From: Patiria miniata | Taxonomy: Eukaryota > Echinodermata > Asteroidea > Valvatida > Asterinidae | Length of the DNA: 64,000 nucleotides | Reading direction: 5' to 3' | NCBI RefSeq assembly: GCF_015706575.1 | Contig: NW_024037071.1 | Coordinates: 10,653,774 to 10,717,773, forward strand | Shown: positions 23,815-60,117 of the stretch, in pieces | Numbering within the stretch: the first letter of the stretch is position 1 | Layout of the letters: each line of letters starts with the position of its first letter | Notes under the pieces: model-generated | Told to the model about the DNA's origin: nothing | Seen by the model: the letters and a program-made list of their open reading frames with translations, nothing else | The model's database searches: none | Translations under genes and position numbers: made by a program

Positions 23815-24133
23815 CAAGGGCGGATCCAGGGGGGGGGGCCATGGCCCCCCCCCCCCCCCCAAAACGAAACCAATTTTTTTTTTTTTATGTGACATCGCAA
23901 TAAAGGCAGGCAATGAGTACACCACCATCTTTTCCTCAAAAAAAAAATTGGTTAAAGTGGTCAGAAATTGCCTCAGATCGCACCACAGAGCATCTAGAAT
24001 CCAAATTGTTTTCGGGCCCTTATAAGCTTAAGCGGGCCCCGAACCCCACGCCGTAATTTTTTTGACCCACTTTTTTGGGGGAACCAAAAATTTTTTTGGC
24101 CCCCCAAAAAATTGTGTTCTGGATCCGCCCTTG
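23815..24133. mobile_element. hAT-like MITE with perfect 8-bp target duplication
   Basis: Inverted ends CAAGGGCGGATCCAG and CTGGATCCGCCCTTG, flanked on both sides by GAGGTGGT (23807-23814 and 24134-24141). An 8-bp duplication is the hallmark of hAT transposition. Inside are facing G and C homopolymer runs and AT-rich tracts, and there is no transposase. Confidence 0.9.
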
Positions 24134-24235
24134 GAGGTGGTTTCGGTTTGGAGAAGAAACAGGCATATTAACTACTCAATGTTTCAGTCAATATTCTTGG
24201 GGCCATCTTCAGAAGATTATGAGGCTAGCACAGGC

Positions 24236-24305
24236 CAAAATCAGGATAAAAGTAGGACATTTGCAAGGACAAAATCAGGATAAAAGTAGGACATTTGCGG
24301 GCTTT
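24236..24305 (+). repeat. Two-copy tandem repeat, about 38 bp
   Basis: AAAATCAGGATAAAAGTAGG, then ACATTTGC, occurs twice in direct succession. Confidence 0.7.
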
Positions 24306-24309
24306 CAGG

Positions 24310-26140
24310 AGTAGGTTTCGTTGATGCTCACCCATGTCCACAGATATCATAAGCCTCATTTAGCATGTTCTGTACTCACAACACTTGTGCTCCATCCTCA
24401 ACTAAGCTCTTGGAAGTACATTGTACAATTGCAGTACTCCTGAGCCCGAGCCCTTCATTGTGTAATTTACATACGAAAGTGTGCGTAACAATGTTATGAA
24501 AAATGATGCAATGAAATTTAGTTTTTCGGAGTTGTAGGACAAAAAACAGGAGCTTCAAGAAACAAGTAGGAAAAGTAGGAGGAACAAGGTAAAAAAAAAA
24601 TACTACGAAAAATAAGGAAAAACTACGAATACTTCAAAGCCTGCCAGCACAAAAAGGGAAAACTTTGCAAACAGGTTCACACTTTCACACTATGTGTCAA
24701 CATAATTACAAAATACTGTTTGTCCCTTGAATACACTACGACTGCAACCTTGCAAACGAATACTTGAATTGATTAATCTCATTGTTTTAGTGTCATGCAA
24801 CTAAAGCACGAAAGTTGGGCAAATAATTTCCAAATAAGAATGAAGAACAAGAAATCTTACAAATTACACTCAAACAATCTTCAGTTGGGACGAAGAAGAC
24901 ATATGTAGCACGATACGAGATGGAAGGAACCCCCCCCCCCTCCTTTGTGTTGGTCATTGTGTTGCCAGAATCTCAGGAATTCGTTTAAGATATCTAGGGG
25001 GATGTGTTAGGTAACAATAGTCGAGGGTTTGCATAGGGTATAGGGAGATTGGGGGGGGGGGGAACCCTTCGTCTCAAATCGTGCTGGGTATAAAAGAAGA
25101 CATTTCACAGTTTATACAGTGTAATGATCAACGTATGTACACAATATTTACAAGGTTTAACATTTTCCACACGGATTGAAAAGTCAAACTCTTTAAAATT
25201 ACAATTTAAAAACTGCCTGATTACAGACACGTACAGATCAGCTAATTCAGCTGGATTTTAACAATTAAAGACATGTACATGTAGGGCCTAATGCAAGATC
25301 CATTACACATGTCAATACTGGTATGTACATGTATATTGAAGTGAATGTTGGATTAAGGAACAACTTCAAAAAATAACACAAATTATTTAATCTAAAATTA
25401 CATTTTTAAATTGGTATTGTTGGCGGTTGCAATCTATCTCTTCATCCAACCTTAACATTGCTAAAAAAAACATGTACATCTCAGTTGTTATACTCAAAAT
25501 TCAAAGCTGAAATTCGGTATTAATGATATAATATAATTTTGTTTTTACCAACACATGTGGCAGCAAGCCATATAAATTTATCTGTTTCTCTTTAAAACAC
25601 AACAATGTTCTCATTCCTACATTTACATATCATGAATATTCGTTGTCCTTGAAATGGTGAATGCACAGGTAGTACCATGAAAACAATTGGGGAACCATTT
25701 TCTGAGGAGAGCACCGAATCCTTTCTTCAGCTATGCACATCAAAATCAATACAGCCTAAGGCACCGCCAATAGCCAAAGTGCAGAAGGTTGATGGAAAAT
25801 TAGTGGAACTTTTCACCTGCTATTAAAATCTGGTGTTTTTTTTCAAGGAGCAATATACACATGTATGTAAATTGCTCATTTTTACATCATCATTGGAATC
25901 GGTCTTTGAAAATGCTGGCTTGTTACCCAACCGCATTAGGGCAAATCAGAAAATCTACTCCATAAGGGATAAAATCACAATGATGATTGAGTAACGCATG
26001 ACCTATTGATGATTCGGCTGATGGTCTTTTGTTGTGACTGGTAACTCTTTCTGTCCTCACCACACTGCATCTACCTCTTACACAATTACAGCAGCTGCTC
26101 TGAAGCATATGTACAATGGCACACGACTTCTGACCCTTCA
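24310..26140. other. PACRGL 3' side, no further gene recognised
   Basis: This lies just downstream of the PACRGL stop codon on the minus strand, so it should include its 3' untranslated region. I did not find an unambiguous AATAAA on the minus strand in the first kilobase. A C run at 24931 and a G run at 25052 bracket about 120 bp. Confidence 0.4.
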
Positions 26141-52046
<25,906 letters not shown>

Positions 52047-52124
52047 TTCATCTCAGACAACTAAGTAGAAAACAGGTTTAAAAAGTCATATTTTATTCTA
52101 CATGTACCAAAATACTGTTTTCAC

Positions 52125-52673
52125 TTAAAGATATAGTCCATCATTTGTAATTTGTGCATTTTGTTCGCTTGAAGCAACAAAAGTGCTCAAATCTAAAGAA
52201 GGGTACTGAACAACTAACCTGATGAAGTTTCAGCTCAGCTTCAGCTTTATATTCTGAGAAAAAAAGCATTCTAGGATCTCAATTTCAAATCAAAAGTTGC
52301 TGAATCATGTTTTGAATTGGGCCTGAATTCAGCGTCCGAGACACGTTCTCACTGAACCGATTGCAGCTATGCGATGTCGCACACGGAGCCGACGAATTAT
52401 AGCAACCACGCATGCATGTGCGTCGTGCCAATGCTTGCGCGTGCTTCGCCGAATAACAAAACGAACTACTAATTTAAATTTCCTACGGTGCATCTTAAGA
52501 AGCACCGTTGGAAAGGCCTTCTTTCGTTGATTACTTCAAAATGACAGCTTGCCAGAACGAATAATTTCACAGGGAGTTTAGTCCCCTTACTATCTTTCAA
52601 CCAAGTATGTTTTTCAACAATAATTACGCCAATTACTTTTCGGATAGCTGCAAATGATGGAGTATAGCTTTAA
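52125..52673 (+). mobile_element. 550-bp TTAA-flanked MITE, copy A
   Basis: Ends TTAAAGATATAGTCCATCAT and ATGATGGAGTATAGCTTTAA are inverted copies, each ending in TTAA, so a TTAA target is plausible (piggyBac-like habit). The central part is GC-rich with CGTGCCAATGCTTGCGCGTG. Copy B lies inverted at 55323-55892. This copy starts only about 80 bp upstream of the PACRGL ATG. Confidence 0.85.
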
Positions 52674-52679
52674 ACATGT

Positions 52680-53030
52680 TAAAAGAAAAGTATAAGAAGG
52701 CCCAAAAAGGAAATTTTCTGAGTTTCCAGTTTTATATTTTGGAAGATTACAAACTGGTTAAGAACTAAATAAATGAGTTCTTAACTATGCCACCATACAG
52801 TCATATCTTACAATTTCTTTGGGAAAATACATGGAAACTATAACATGCCCAATTCAATCCTCTGATACTATAAAGTTGTACATATGTGCTACCAGTTTGT
52901 CCCAACAATATAGCCACTATAGGCCCTATATTTACTTCCCTTTCAAGTTTTTTGGAAACTACAAAAGTTAAATTTCTGATAAAGAGTTGCTTCCACTGGT
53001 TACTAAATGAGTCTCTATAATCCTACTGAG
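52680..53030. other. Intergenic, no feature recognised
   Basis: AT-rich sequence between two elements. Nothing could be supported. Confidence 0.4.
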
Positions 53031-53432
53031 CTACCAAATAAGCCACTTGCGAATAACCCATACCCTTTGCGAGTTAAATTTGAATAACATTTGGTACACT
53101 GACTTGCTCATACATGTAATGCTTGGCACGTTTTAACATTTTTACTTCGCTATACCAAAAACACTTTCCCATGATTCGGGGCAAGCTCTTGCATGTAGTT
53201 ACATAAGAGATGCTTAGCATCAATACCGGTACATTGTTCACAATGGATGAGAATGGCACAAAGACACTTTTCAGGCCATTGGGGTTGCTAGGGTAAGGCT
53301 TGCCCCGAATCATGTGATATAGTCTCTTTGGTCTGGAGAATGCAAACTAAAAATGTGCCAAGCATTCGAGCAAGGTGGGGTACCAGATGTTTAATACTCG
53401 AAGTTAATTCGCAAATGGCTTATGGAGTACCA
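53031..53432. mobile_element. Foldback element, about 400 bp
   Basis: The left arm (ATAAGCCACTTGCGAATAAC, then CTTGCTC, AATGCTTGGCAC, and ATGATTCGGGGCAAGC) is mirrored on the right (GCTTGCCCCGAATCAT, GTGCCAAGCATT, GAGCAAG, ATTCGCAAATGGCTTAT). Arms of about 140 bp surround a spacer of about 110 bp. A second short inverted pair (GGAGTACC at 53425, GGTACTCC at 53561) overlaps its right end. Confidence 0.75.
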
Positions 53433-53579
53433 AAGTGAATACGTCACGTGCCCAACATGTGTGTGAAAGACATTAGCGCGTGATTCAGCCCGTGAACCAA
53501 CACGCGCGCGTACTCCATTCGTTTGCACTACACTTTCTGGTTCTAAATGACATCACACTTCGGTACTCCTTTGACTGCT

Positions 53580-54425
53580 GAATATTAAAAACCTCAATGG
53601 ATTTGAAATGTTATTTTGAAACTGTGTACTAAAGCTATGGGCTCTGTGCGCAAACAAAAGAGCTTTGTTTACTTTTTTTCTACCACTTTCCAGGGAAAGA
53701 TTTCCATACAAAGTTCACTCAACACCCTGTGTACAAACCCTATGAGATTGGACTGAAAAATTCTAAGTGTTTTCTAAGAAAATGCTTTTATTTTCTCACT
53801 GCTCAAATTGACTTTGATGACATGAAATTGCTATCTGGGGGCTTGTTAGTCAATACAGAGGAAATCAGTGAACTTCGTATATGGAAATCTACCACTTTCC
53901 AGAGCCCCATGGATGGGACACATTGTGTGTGTGTACTGTTTTGTGCACATATAGCGCGAAATACCTATGCACAAGTCATTTTATTTTAATTTTATGTTGA
54001 CTGTGGATGTGCACAGAGCCAGAACATCTTCGCATGAGTGTCAGGCGTCTTCAGCAGTTCTTAGTTCTATTCAAGTGGTCTCCTCCAACTCTCCATCTCT
54101 TACCACTGAGGGGTACTTGACCACAGCTTTTGCTTGGGAAGTAAACAGTCACTTGACTTGCGTTATGGGGCAACCAAGTTAGTGTAAAATTGCTGAGATA
54201 TTATACAAATAATGAATGTTTGTGAGTGCAATGGTAAGAATAATTTCAGGAGGTGACAGATGAAATGTTCCATTACACGAGGCGAAATGGCCAATTTATT
54301 CCGGTTAAAAACTGTTTAAAAGTTCGACAAGTTCATCATATTTAATTCATGCAAACTGTTCAACAGGTTGAGAACCATCATATTCAATTTATCTCGATTT
54401 AAAACAGCGCCACCACCGGCAGCAG
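53580..54425. other. Intergenic, no gene recognised
   Basis: A 15-bp phrase TCTACCACTTTCCAG occurs at about 53680 and 53888. The frame at 53729-53989 shows no family motif. Confidence 0.4.
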
Positions 54426-54432
54426 TGACACC

Positions 54433-54478
54433 GTGCAATGGAAGTTCTATTCACCGTGCAATAGAACTTCCATTGCAC
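54433..54478. repeat. Perfect 19-bp inverted repeat with 8-base loop
   Basis: GTGCAATGGAAGTTCTATT and its exact complement AATAGAACTTCCATTGCAC are separated by 8 bases. Confidence 0.9.
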
Positions 54479-54479
54479 T

Positions 54480-55320
54480 GTGCGCTGCGCGACGCGCGCG
54501 CCGTGCGTTGGGATGAACAATTCAATGACATGTGATCAACGACCCACCAATTAGATGACGGGGATTTATTCAGGTGTTGTATAATAAGGTCTGTATGATG
54601 TTGTCACCAAGTCCATTTGAAACTGATGCATGATTATTGCTGTGCAAACCTGACCCGAAACCGACCCAAAGTTTCTATTTTGATTAGGCCGTTTCCATCA
54701 TTTCAGTCAGGTCGGGTTGGTTTCGGTTTTGCGTTTGTGAATTTCGGGTCAGGTCGGGTCGCGGTTAAGCCATCTAGTGAAAATCCGAAAATCAACCCCC
54801 AAAAACCCGAAACAGTTCGGAAATTCATGTGGTGCAACGTTATTGCACACTGCACAGTCACTGTGCCCACCAACGCCAACCCACTGTGCCGTGCAATGTT
54901 TGTTATGATTGCGCAAAATTTAAAAATCATAAATTGCACACGTAATAGCTTGGGCGATAGTGTATCTACGGACTCAGTTCTACTATAAGGGAACAAAATC
55001 CACTTTAAATTATTAGACCGACCAAACTACATGTAGTTGGCGACATTCTAAATAAACAGGTATGTCATAGAGGGCAGGGGGGCAGAATTCTGGAGGAAAA
55101 TTTGGAGGTAAAATGACGATGACAGTGCGGCAACTACACGCAATCCGAAAGTAAAGTTGGCGATCACCGCGCGATGTACCGTGAACATGCATGGCGCGCT
55201 GATTCGCAAGGCACCAACCAGCAGTAAACCGATGGCAAAAAAAGTGTCATTAGAATTGAGAGAAGTCTGCTTTTGAATTGGAAAGGTGATTTTTGAGCAA
55301 TAAAAACATCTTTGACTCTA
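54480..55320. other. Intergenic, no gene recognised
   Basis: A cluster of TCGGGTC and GACCCGAAAC motifs in both orientations lies at 54648-54770. No coding exon was recognised. Confidence 0.4.
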
Positions 55321-55322
55321 AT

Positions 55323-55892
55323 TTAAAGCTATAGTCCATCATTTGCAGCCATCCGAAAAGTAACTGGCGTAATTATTGTTGAAAAACATACTTGGTTGAA
55401 AGATAGTAAGGGGACTAAACTCCCTGTGAAATTATTCTTTCTGGCAAGCTGTCATTTTGAAGTAATCAACGAAAGAAGGCCTTTCCAACGGTGCTTCTTA
55501 AGGCACCCGTCTTAAGACGCACCGTAGAAAAATTTAAATTAGTAGTTCGTTTTGTTATTCGGCGAAGCGCGCGCAAGCATTGGCACGACGCACACGCGCA
55601 CGGTTGCTATAATTCGTCGGAAGAGTGCGCGACATCGCGTATAGCTGCAATCGGCTCAGTGAAAACGCGCCTCGGACGCTGAATTCGGGCCCAATTCAAA
55701 ACATTATGATTCAGCAACTTTTGATTTGAAATTGAGATCCTAAAATGCTGTTTTTCTCGGAATATACAGCTGAAGCTGAGCTGAAACTTCATCAGGCTAG
55801 TTGTTCAGTATCCTTCATTCAATTTTGAACACTTTTGTTGCTTCAATTTTATTCAAACGAAAAAAATGCACAAATTACAAATGATGGACTAG
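55323..55892 (-). mobile_element. 550-bp TTAA-flanked MITE, copy B
   Basis: Inverted relative to copy A (52125-52673), with the same order of internal blocks (complement), including AAGGCCTTTCCAACGGTGCT and the GC-rich centre. The left end keeps TTAA. The right end is eroded. Confidence 0.85.
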
Positions 55893-55960
55893 CATGACTA
55901 GGGAATATCTTTATAATCAAAACAAAACAGGGCCTACACTTATCGCATGTAATGTTCCCA

Positions 55961-56053
55961 CGCAATCTTAAGAATGAGCAGTCATTCTCATTCTTAAGAA
56001 TGCGCACTCGTTCTTAAGAATGCGTGCTCATTCTTAAGAATGCGCACATTGCA
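55961..56053 (+). repeat. Array of the palindrome CATTCTTAAGAATG
   Basis: Four copies of TTCTTAAGAATG(AGC or CGC) at a period of about 22 bp, framed by ACGCAAT at left and ATTGC at right. Each unit is self-complementary and contains an AflII-type CTTAAG. Confidence 0.85.
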
Positions 56054-56059
56054 AGAAAC

Positions 56060-57085
56060 TTAGAAAGCGCACAACAATCTCAATTCGCTGAACATGCCCA
56101 TCAATCTCTCAAAAACTTCTTGGCATTAACATGATTAACTTCATAACATATGATTAATTATCACTATCAATATCACTGACTGTGCAAACTGAGTTAGGCT
56201 CCTAGTTTCTGTCGATAGTTGTTAACATTTCTAACAGATTTCCTATGAAATCAAATTTATCAGTTTATAGAGCGAACAGTTTTCTTACGTTACATTCTTC
56301 TGGGACTTTCCTCTTCGCATTTTCAGCAGCAGCCGTCAGTATCTAAATCATAGGCACAGGAATGAGAAGATGTGGCTACTAATACTAAAAAACATGTTTA
56401 TCTTATGAACCTGTATAAAATGCAAAATCATTAAAAACAAATACAAAAATACAAAATGTCAAATTAATTTAAAATTTTAAGAAATTTCATTTTATCAAAC
56501 CAAATCGAAAATCATATCCAAGAGCATTAACAGACTATTGGAGCGGGCACAATTGAGGTAGGTTTAGAGGTAGGTTTCAATTTTGTGAGAGTAATTTTTA
56601 AAGGGCTTGTGAAAGTGAATATTTCTTAGGATCATAATTATTTTGTGCTACTTTAAAACTAATTGATATTCCTTTTTGGATAATTTTTTTGAAAAGTGCA
56701 CTTCTTTAAACATTTACAATTTTCCATGCTTTTCCAGACAACTGAGGGCGCTGTTGTCATTTCAGGGAGACACGGTTTTTCTGTTGAAATAGTGAACCAT
56801 AAAATGATAATTGAAATTATTTCACGGAGAGAAAAATTTGCTCATTGGCTTACTGCCATGAACTGACACAACAACGCCAATCAATAATGAAAGAAAGTTT
56901 ACGACAACGAAATGATCCAAAATTGTTGCAACTTTTTGTAAATAAACTAATTGCAACATTTAGGTTTCTGCCTGATATGACATCACACTTTTGCTCATGA
57001 ATATAGAAATTCACATTAGCATAAAAAAAACCCAAAAAGGCTCCAAAATACCCTTGACAATGGCAAAATTAAATTGAAAATATAA
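56060..57085. other. Intergenic, no gene recognised
   Basis: AT-rich. The minus-strand frame at 56850-57035 has no family motif. Confidence 0.4.
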
Positions 57086-57088
57086 GGT

Positions 57089-57151
57089 TAAAGGGACACA
57101 AAGGTGCATTTTCAAGGATTGCATTAAAACACATTTCATGGCCCTTTAAGA
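57089..57151. repeat. Tiny TTAAAGGG...CCCTTTAA inverted-repeat element
   Basis: TTAAAGGGACACAAAGG and CATGGCCCTTTAA face each other over about 60 bp. Probably an internally deleted MITE. Confidence 0.45.
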
Positions 57152-57243
57152 TCTTGCACCAGTTTAATATCTGCACAAAAATTCATGTGGTCGTGAATCA
57201 ATTATGTATTTATATATGAGGTTCATGAGGTCGTGGGAGACCT

Positions 57244-58783
57244 CCCTTACAGAAATGTCCCATGTAATTCCCATGGGAAATTTTCCCATGGGACCCCATG
57301 GGAATTGCATGGTGAATTGGACACCATGTAGCATGGGATTTTTCCCATGGGATTTTTCCCATAGGCTTTTTCCCATGGGAAATTTTGTATGGGCTTTGTC
57401 CCATGTATGGTTTCCTTTCATTTCTCAAAAAAATATTGCTCCATGGTATTTTTCAATAACAACTTCCTATACATTTTAACCCTGTGTGTTAAGTACTATT
57501 CACCAAATAGGTGAAGCACATCACGGAACTCCAATGGGGGTTGTTCCACGTAATAGGAGTGGTATGTGCACTCTATGACTAAAGTCCATATTATTGCTCC
57601 CATACCACTTGTCAAGTTGTACCATATTATCACAGTGTTCCCAATTTATTTTCTCATAAATGTTTCCAACCATAATAATAAATGAATCAATATTATCCAA
57701 AGTTTGAATGACACATTGTCCACATAAAAAAATACTGTATTCATCATTTAACTTCACTTATCAACAGAAATATTCAAAAATGTGCAATTACAACACTCGT
57801 TATTGTAAGAGATTCTCTCAAAAATGTCCCATGGTGGTCCCATGGTGTCCCATGGTGTTCCCATGGTGTTCCCATGGTGTCCCATGGTGTTTATCCCATT
57901 GTGTTCAATTGGTGAACATCCACAGGAGTTTCCCATGGTCAGCTTAACAAATAGAATTCTTGATAACCTCTATGACCACAAGGGAAATATTTTTAATTGA
58001 ATTCAAATTTACAGCTAGGCGAATAAGTAATTAAATCAAAGAAAGGTTTGCCTATAACTTGGGAGTGCAATTGGGTCTATGATGGTTTTTCATGGCACAT
58101 GCATGTTCTCCAGTATAACCCGGCAGTGTCCCCGTGCTGCCTTTTAAATCTCCATGGTGTTCCCATTGTATCCATGATTTATATCACCCACATTATGGTG
58201 TTCCCATGGCGTCCGAATCCTCATGGTGTACCCATGTGTCTAAAATCCCCATATCCTCATGGTGTATCCATGTGTCTAAAATCCCCATGATGTTCCCATG
58301 GTGTCCAGTAAATCCCCATGGTGTTCCCATGGTGACATACAATCCCAATGGTGTTCCCATGGTGTCCATAAAATCCCCATGGTGTTCCCATGGTGTCCAT
58401 AAAATCGCCATGGGGTTCCCATGGTGTTCCCATGGTGTCCATAAATTCCCATGATGTTCCCATGGTGTTCATTAATTCAACATGGTGTTCCCATGATGTC
58501 CATAAAATCCCCATGGTGTTCCCATGGTGTCCGTAAAATCCCCATGGTGTTCCCATGGAGCTCATAAAATCCCCATGGTGTTCCCATGGAGCTCGTAAAA
58601 TCCCCATGGTGTTCCCATGTTGTCCATGCAATCTCCATGGTGTTCCCATGGGTTTCCCATGATGATCATTTTAACTTACATGGTGTTCTTGATGACCCCA
58701 TGGGTTTCCCATGGGGTCCCATGGGAATCCCATGGGACCCCATGGGAATCCCATGGGATGCTCATGGGACATTTCTGTAAGGG
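57244..58783. mobile_element. 1.54-kb inverted-repeat element full of CCCATGG repeats
   Basis: Ends CCCTTACAGAAATGTCCCAT and ATGGGACATTTCTGTAAGGG are exact inverted copies of about 21 bp. Subterminal zones carry CCCATGGGA palindromes. The right half (58150-58670) is a tandem array of about 30-bp units, ATCCCCATGGTGTTCCCATG then GTGTCCATAAA. The middle (57480-57800 and 57930-58130) is AT-rich and apparently unrelated. The long open frames here on both strands are artefacts of the repeat period. No transposase. Confidence 0.85.
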
Positions 58784-58887
58784 CTGGGGGTGCACTATAA
58801 CCGGGGGGGGGGGGTCATTTTCTGGAGGGGCATTGAATCCGTTTTTAAAGATATAAGCTCATTCCTCCGTCGGAGTGGGGAGGGATG

Positions 58888-59062
58888 GGGCCGGGTGCAT
58901 ACCAATAAGTCCCAAATCATGACCGATAATCATATTCCCTAATCATGACCGATGTTCCCCGAAATCCTTACCCTGTAACCTTAACCCTAACCCGAACCCT
59001 AATTTCGGGGGAACACCGGTATTGGGGAACATATAGACTAGGTATCGGGGAACATCGGGTAG
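58888..59062 (+). repeat. Dispersed repeat with CCCTAA-like core, copy 2
   Basis: Inverted relative to 11269-11425. It contains ACCGATGTTCCCCGAAATCC, the run CCTTAACCCTAACCCGAACCC, and GGTATTGGGGAACAT. The telomere-like core is shorter and more mutated than in copy 1. Confidence 0.75.
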
Positions 59063-59117
59063 ACCGGTTTGGGGAGGGGGAGACATGTATAGCAGGGTAG
59101 CATGTGCCCCTGTAGCA

Positions 59118-59278
59118 TACCTGCAATTGGGGACTATTGTCCCTCTTTTGTTTTTACGTGACTAACTTTTCTGAAAGACCTCCCATATGTCTTGTACACA
59201 TCGCGAACTTAAAATTGGGGCTTCGGGAATTGGGGACCATATTGTCCTCCTTGTTCAACGTCCCCTATGCAGAAACAA
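59118..59278 (+). repeat. Dispersed repeat shared with 23300-23465
   Basis: Same blocks in the same order: TCCCTCTTTTGT, AAGACCTCCCATATG, CTTCGGGAATTGGGGACC, TATTGTCCTC. Confidence 0.7.
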
Positions 59279-59279
59279 A

Positions 59280-59960
59280 TTCACCCCCGGCCCCCGGCCC
59301 GCCAACACCGGCCCTGCCACCCCCTCCGACACGGCCAACACCCCCGCCAACCCCGGCCCATACACTAACTGCTCCGCCAATCCCCTACCGCCCCCCCCCC
59401 CCCCCCCCCCCCCCGCAGCCACGTACTGAAGAGGCAAGATCATCATCATGTCAGACTTTTCACCGTGCAAGAAGTTTCGGTACGTGGTATGAATAAAATC
59501 AAAGTGTTCCATAATTAGGCTGCGCACTCAATTAACACACATAGTTGTTATTTTGCAGGGGATTAACTTTCGGCCTAGTAAACTTGTTTCTGGCCAGAGA
59601 TTTACACGACAACCGTCAACAGCCAACGGTACGCTCCTAAATGTCCCCATGCACTCCTGGAACAAAAAGAAGAGATTTTGCTGTGTTAAACGTTCTCTGT
59701 AAAATGTCTATCAACCGCACACCAAACACTGAGATTAGTACGTTACAAACTAACAAAGTTTTATCTGCAGTTTTAGAGTGATTTGGTGGAAGCCCTAGAT
59801 TTGTTATGTGGACATAAAAAAAAAAAATTCCTCTCGTTCTCCTGCCCCAAATAGTAAAAATAATATGGAAAAGAGAGAAACTAAATATTTTTTAGCACTG
59901 GCTAAATCAATCAATTGTCACTTTTGTACGTACGGTATAGCAATAAGCGCCAGAGCGGTA
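59280..59960. other. C-rich patch and CFAP46 upstream region
   Basis: 59280-59415 is almost pure C with A and G (including a run of about 24 C at 59391), which explains the Pro-rich frames on the plus strand and Gly-rich frames on the minus. The rest, up to CFAP46, has no recognised feature. Confidence 0.5.
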
Positions 59961-59963
59961 TCC

Positions 59964-59977
59964 GTTGCCAGGATATC
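59964..59977 (+). promoter_or_regulatory. Possible X-box (RFX) half-site upstream of CFAP46
   Basis: GTTGCCAGGATATC lies about 105 bp before the CFAP46 ATG. GTTGCC is a perfect left half of the RFX X-box and RFX factors drive ciliary genes, but the right half is poor, so this is only a candidate. Confidence 0.25.
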
Positions 59978-60068
59978 GTGTGAATGGAGGATAGCCGTCA
60001 GAATGTTAACTTTGTGCAGTAAAATGGTTCTTTAAAGCTCGTTTTTCAATGTTGAAGACTTGACAGTT

Positions 60069-60117
60069 ATGGACAGCAATATAAGACAACTTCTCTCTGC
60101 TGCTCAGCAGTATGGAG
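60069..60117 (+). CDS. CFAP46: CFAP46 coding exon 1
   Basis: 16 codons plus one base (MDSNIRQLLSAAQQYG, then G). Donor GTATAT. The next exon completes GTT for Val. Confidence 0.85.

Noticed and set aside
57204-58856. Long overlapping open frames on both strands (Met-Gly-Thr-Pro-Trp and His-Gly-Val-Pro repeats)
   Set aside because: They are produced by the CCCATGG tandem repeat, whose period lacks stops. Both strands are equally open, and the repeats sit inside an inverted-repeat element.
59137-59527. Proline-rich plus-strand and glycine-rich minus-strand frames
   Set aside because: Explained by a homopolymeric C tract and C-rich low-complexity sequence. No splice sites or family motif.
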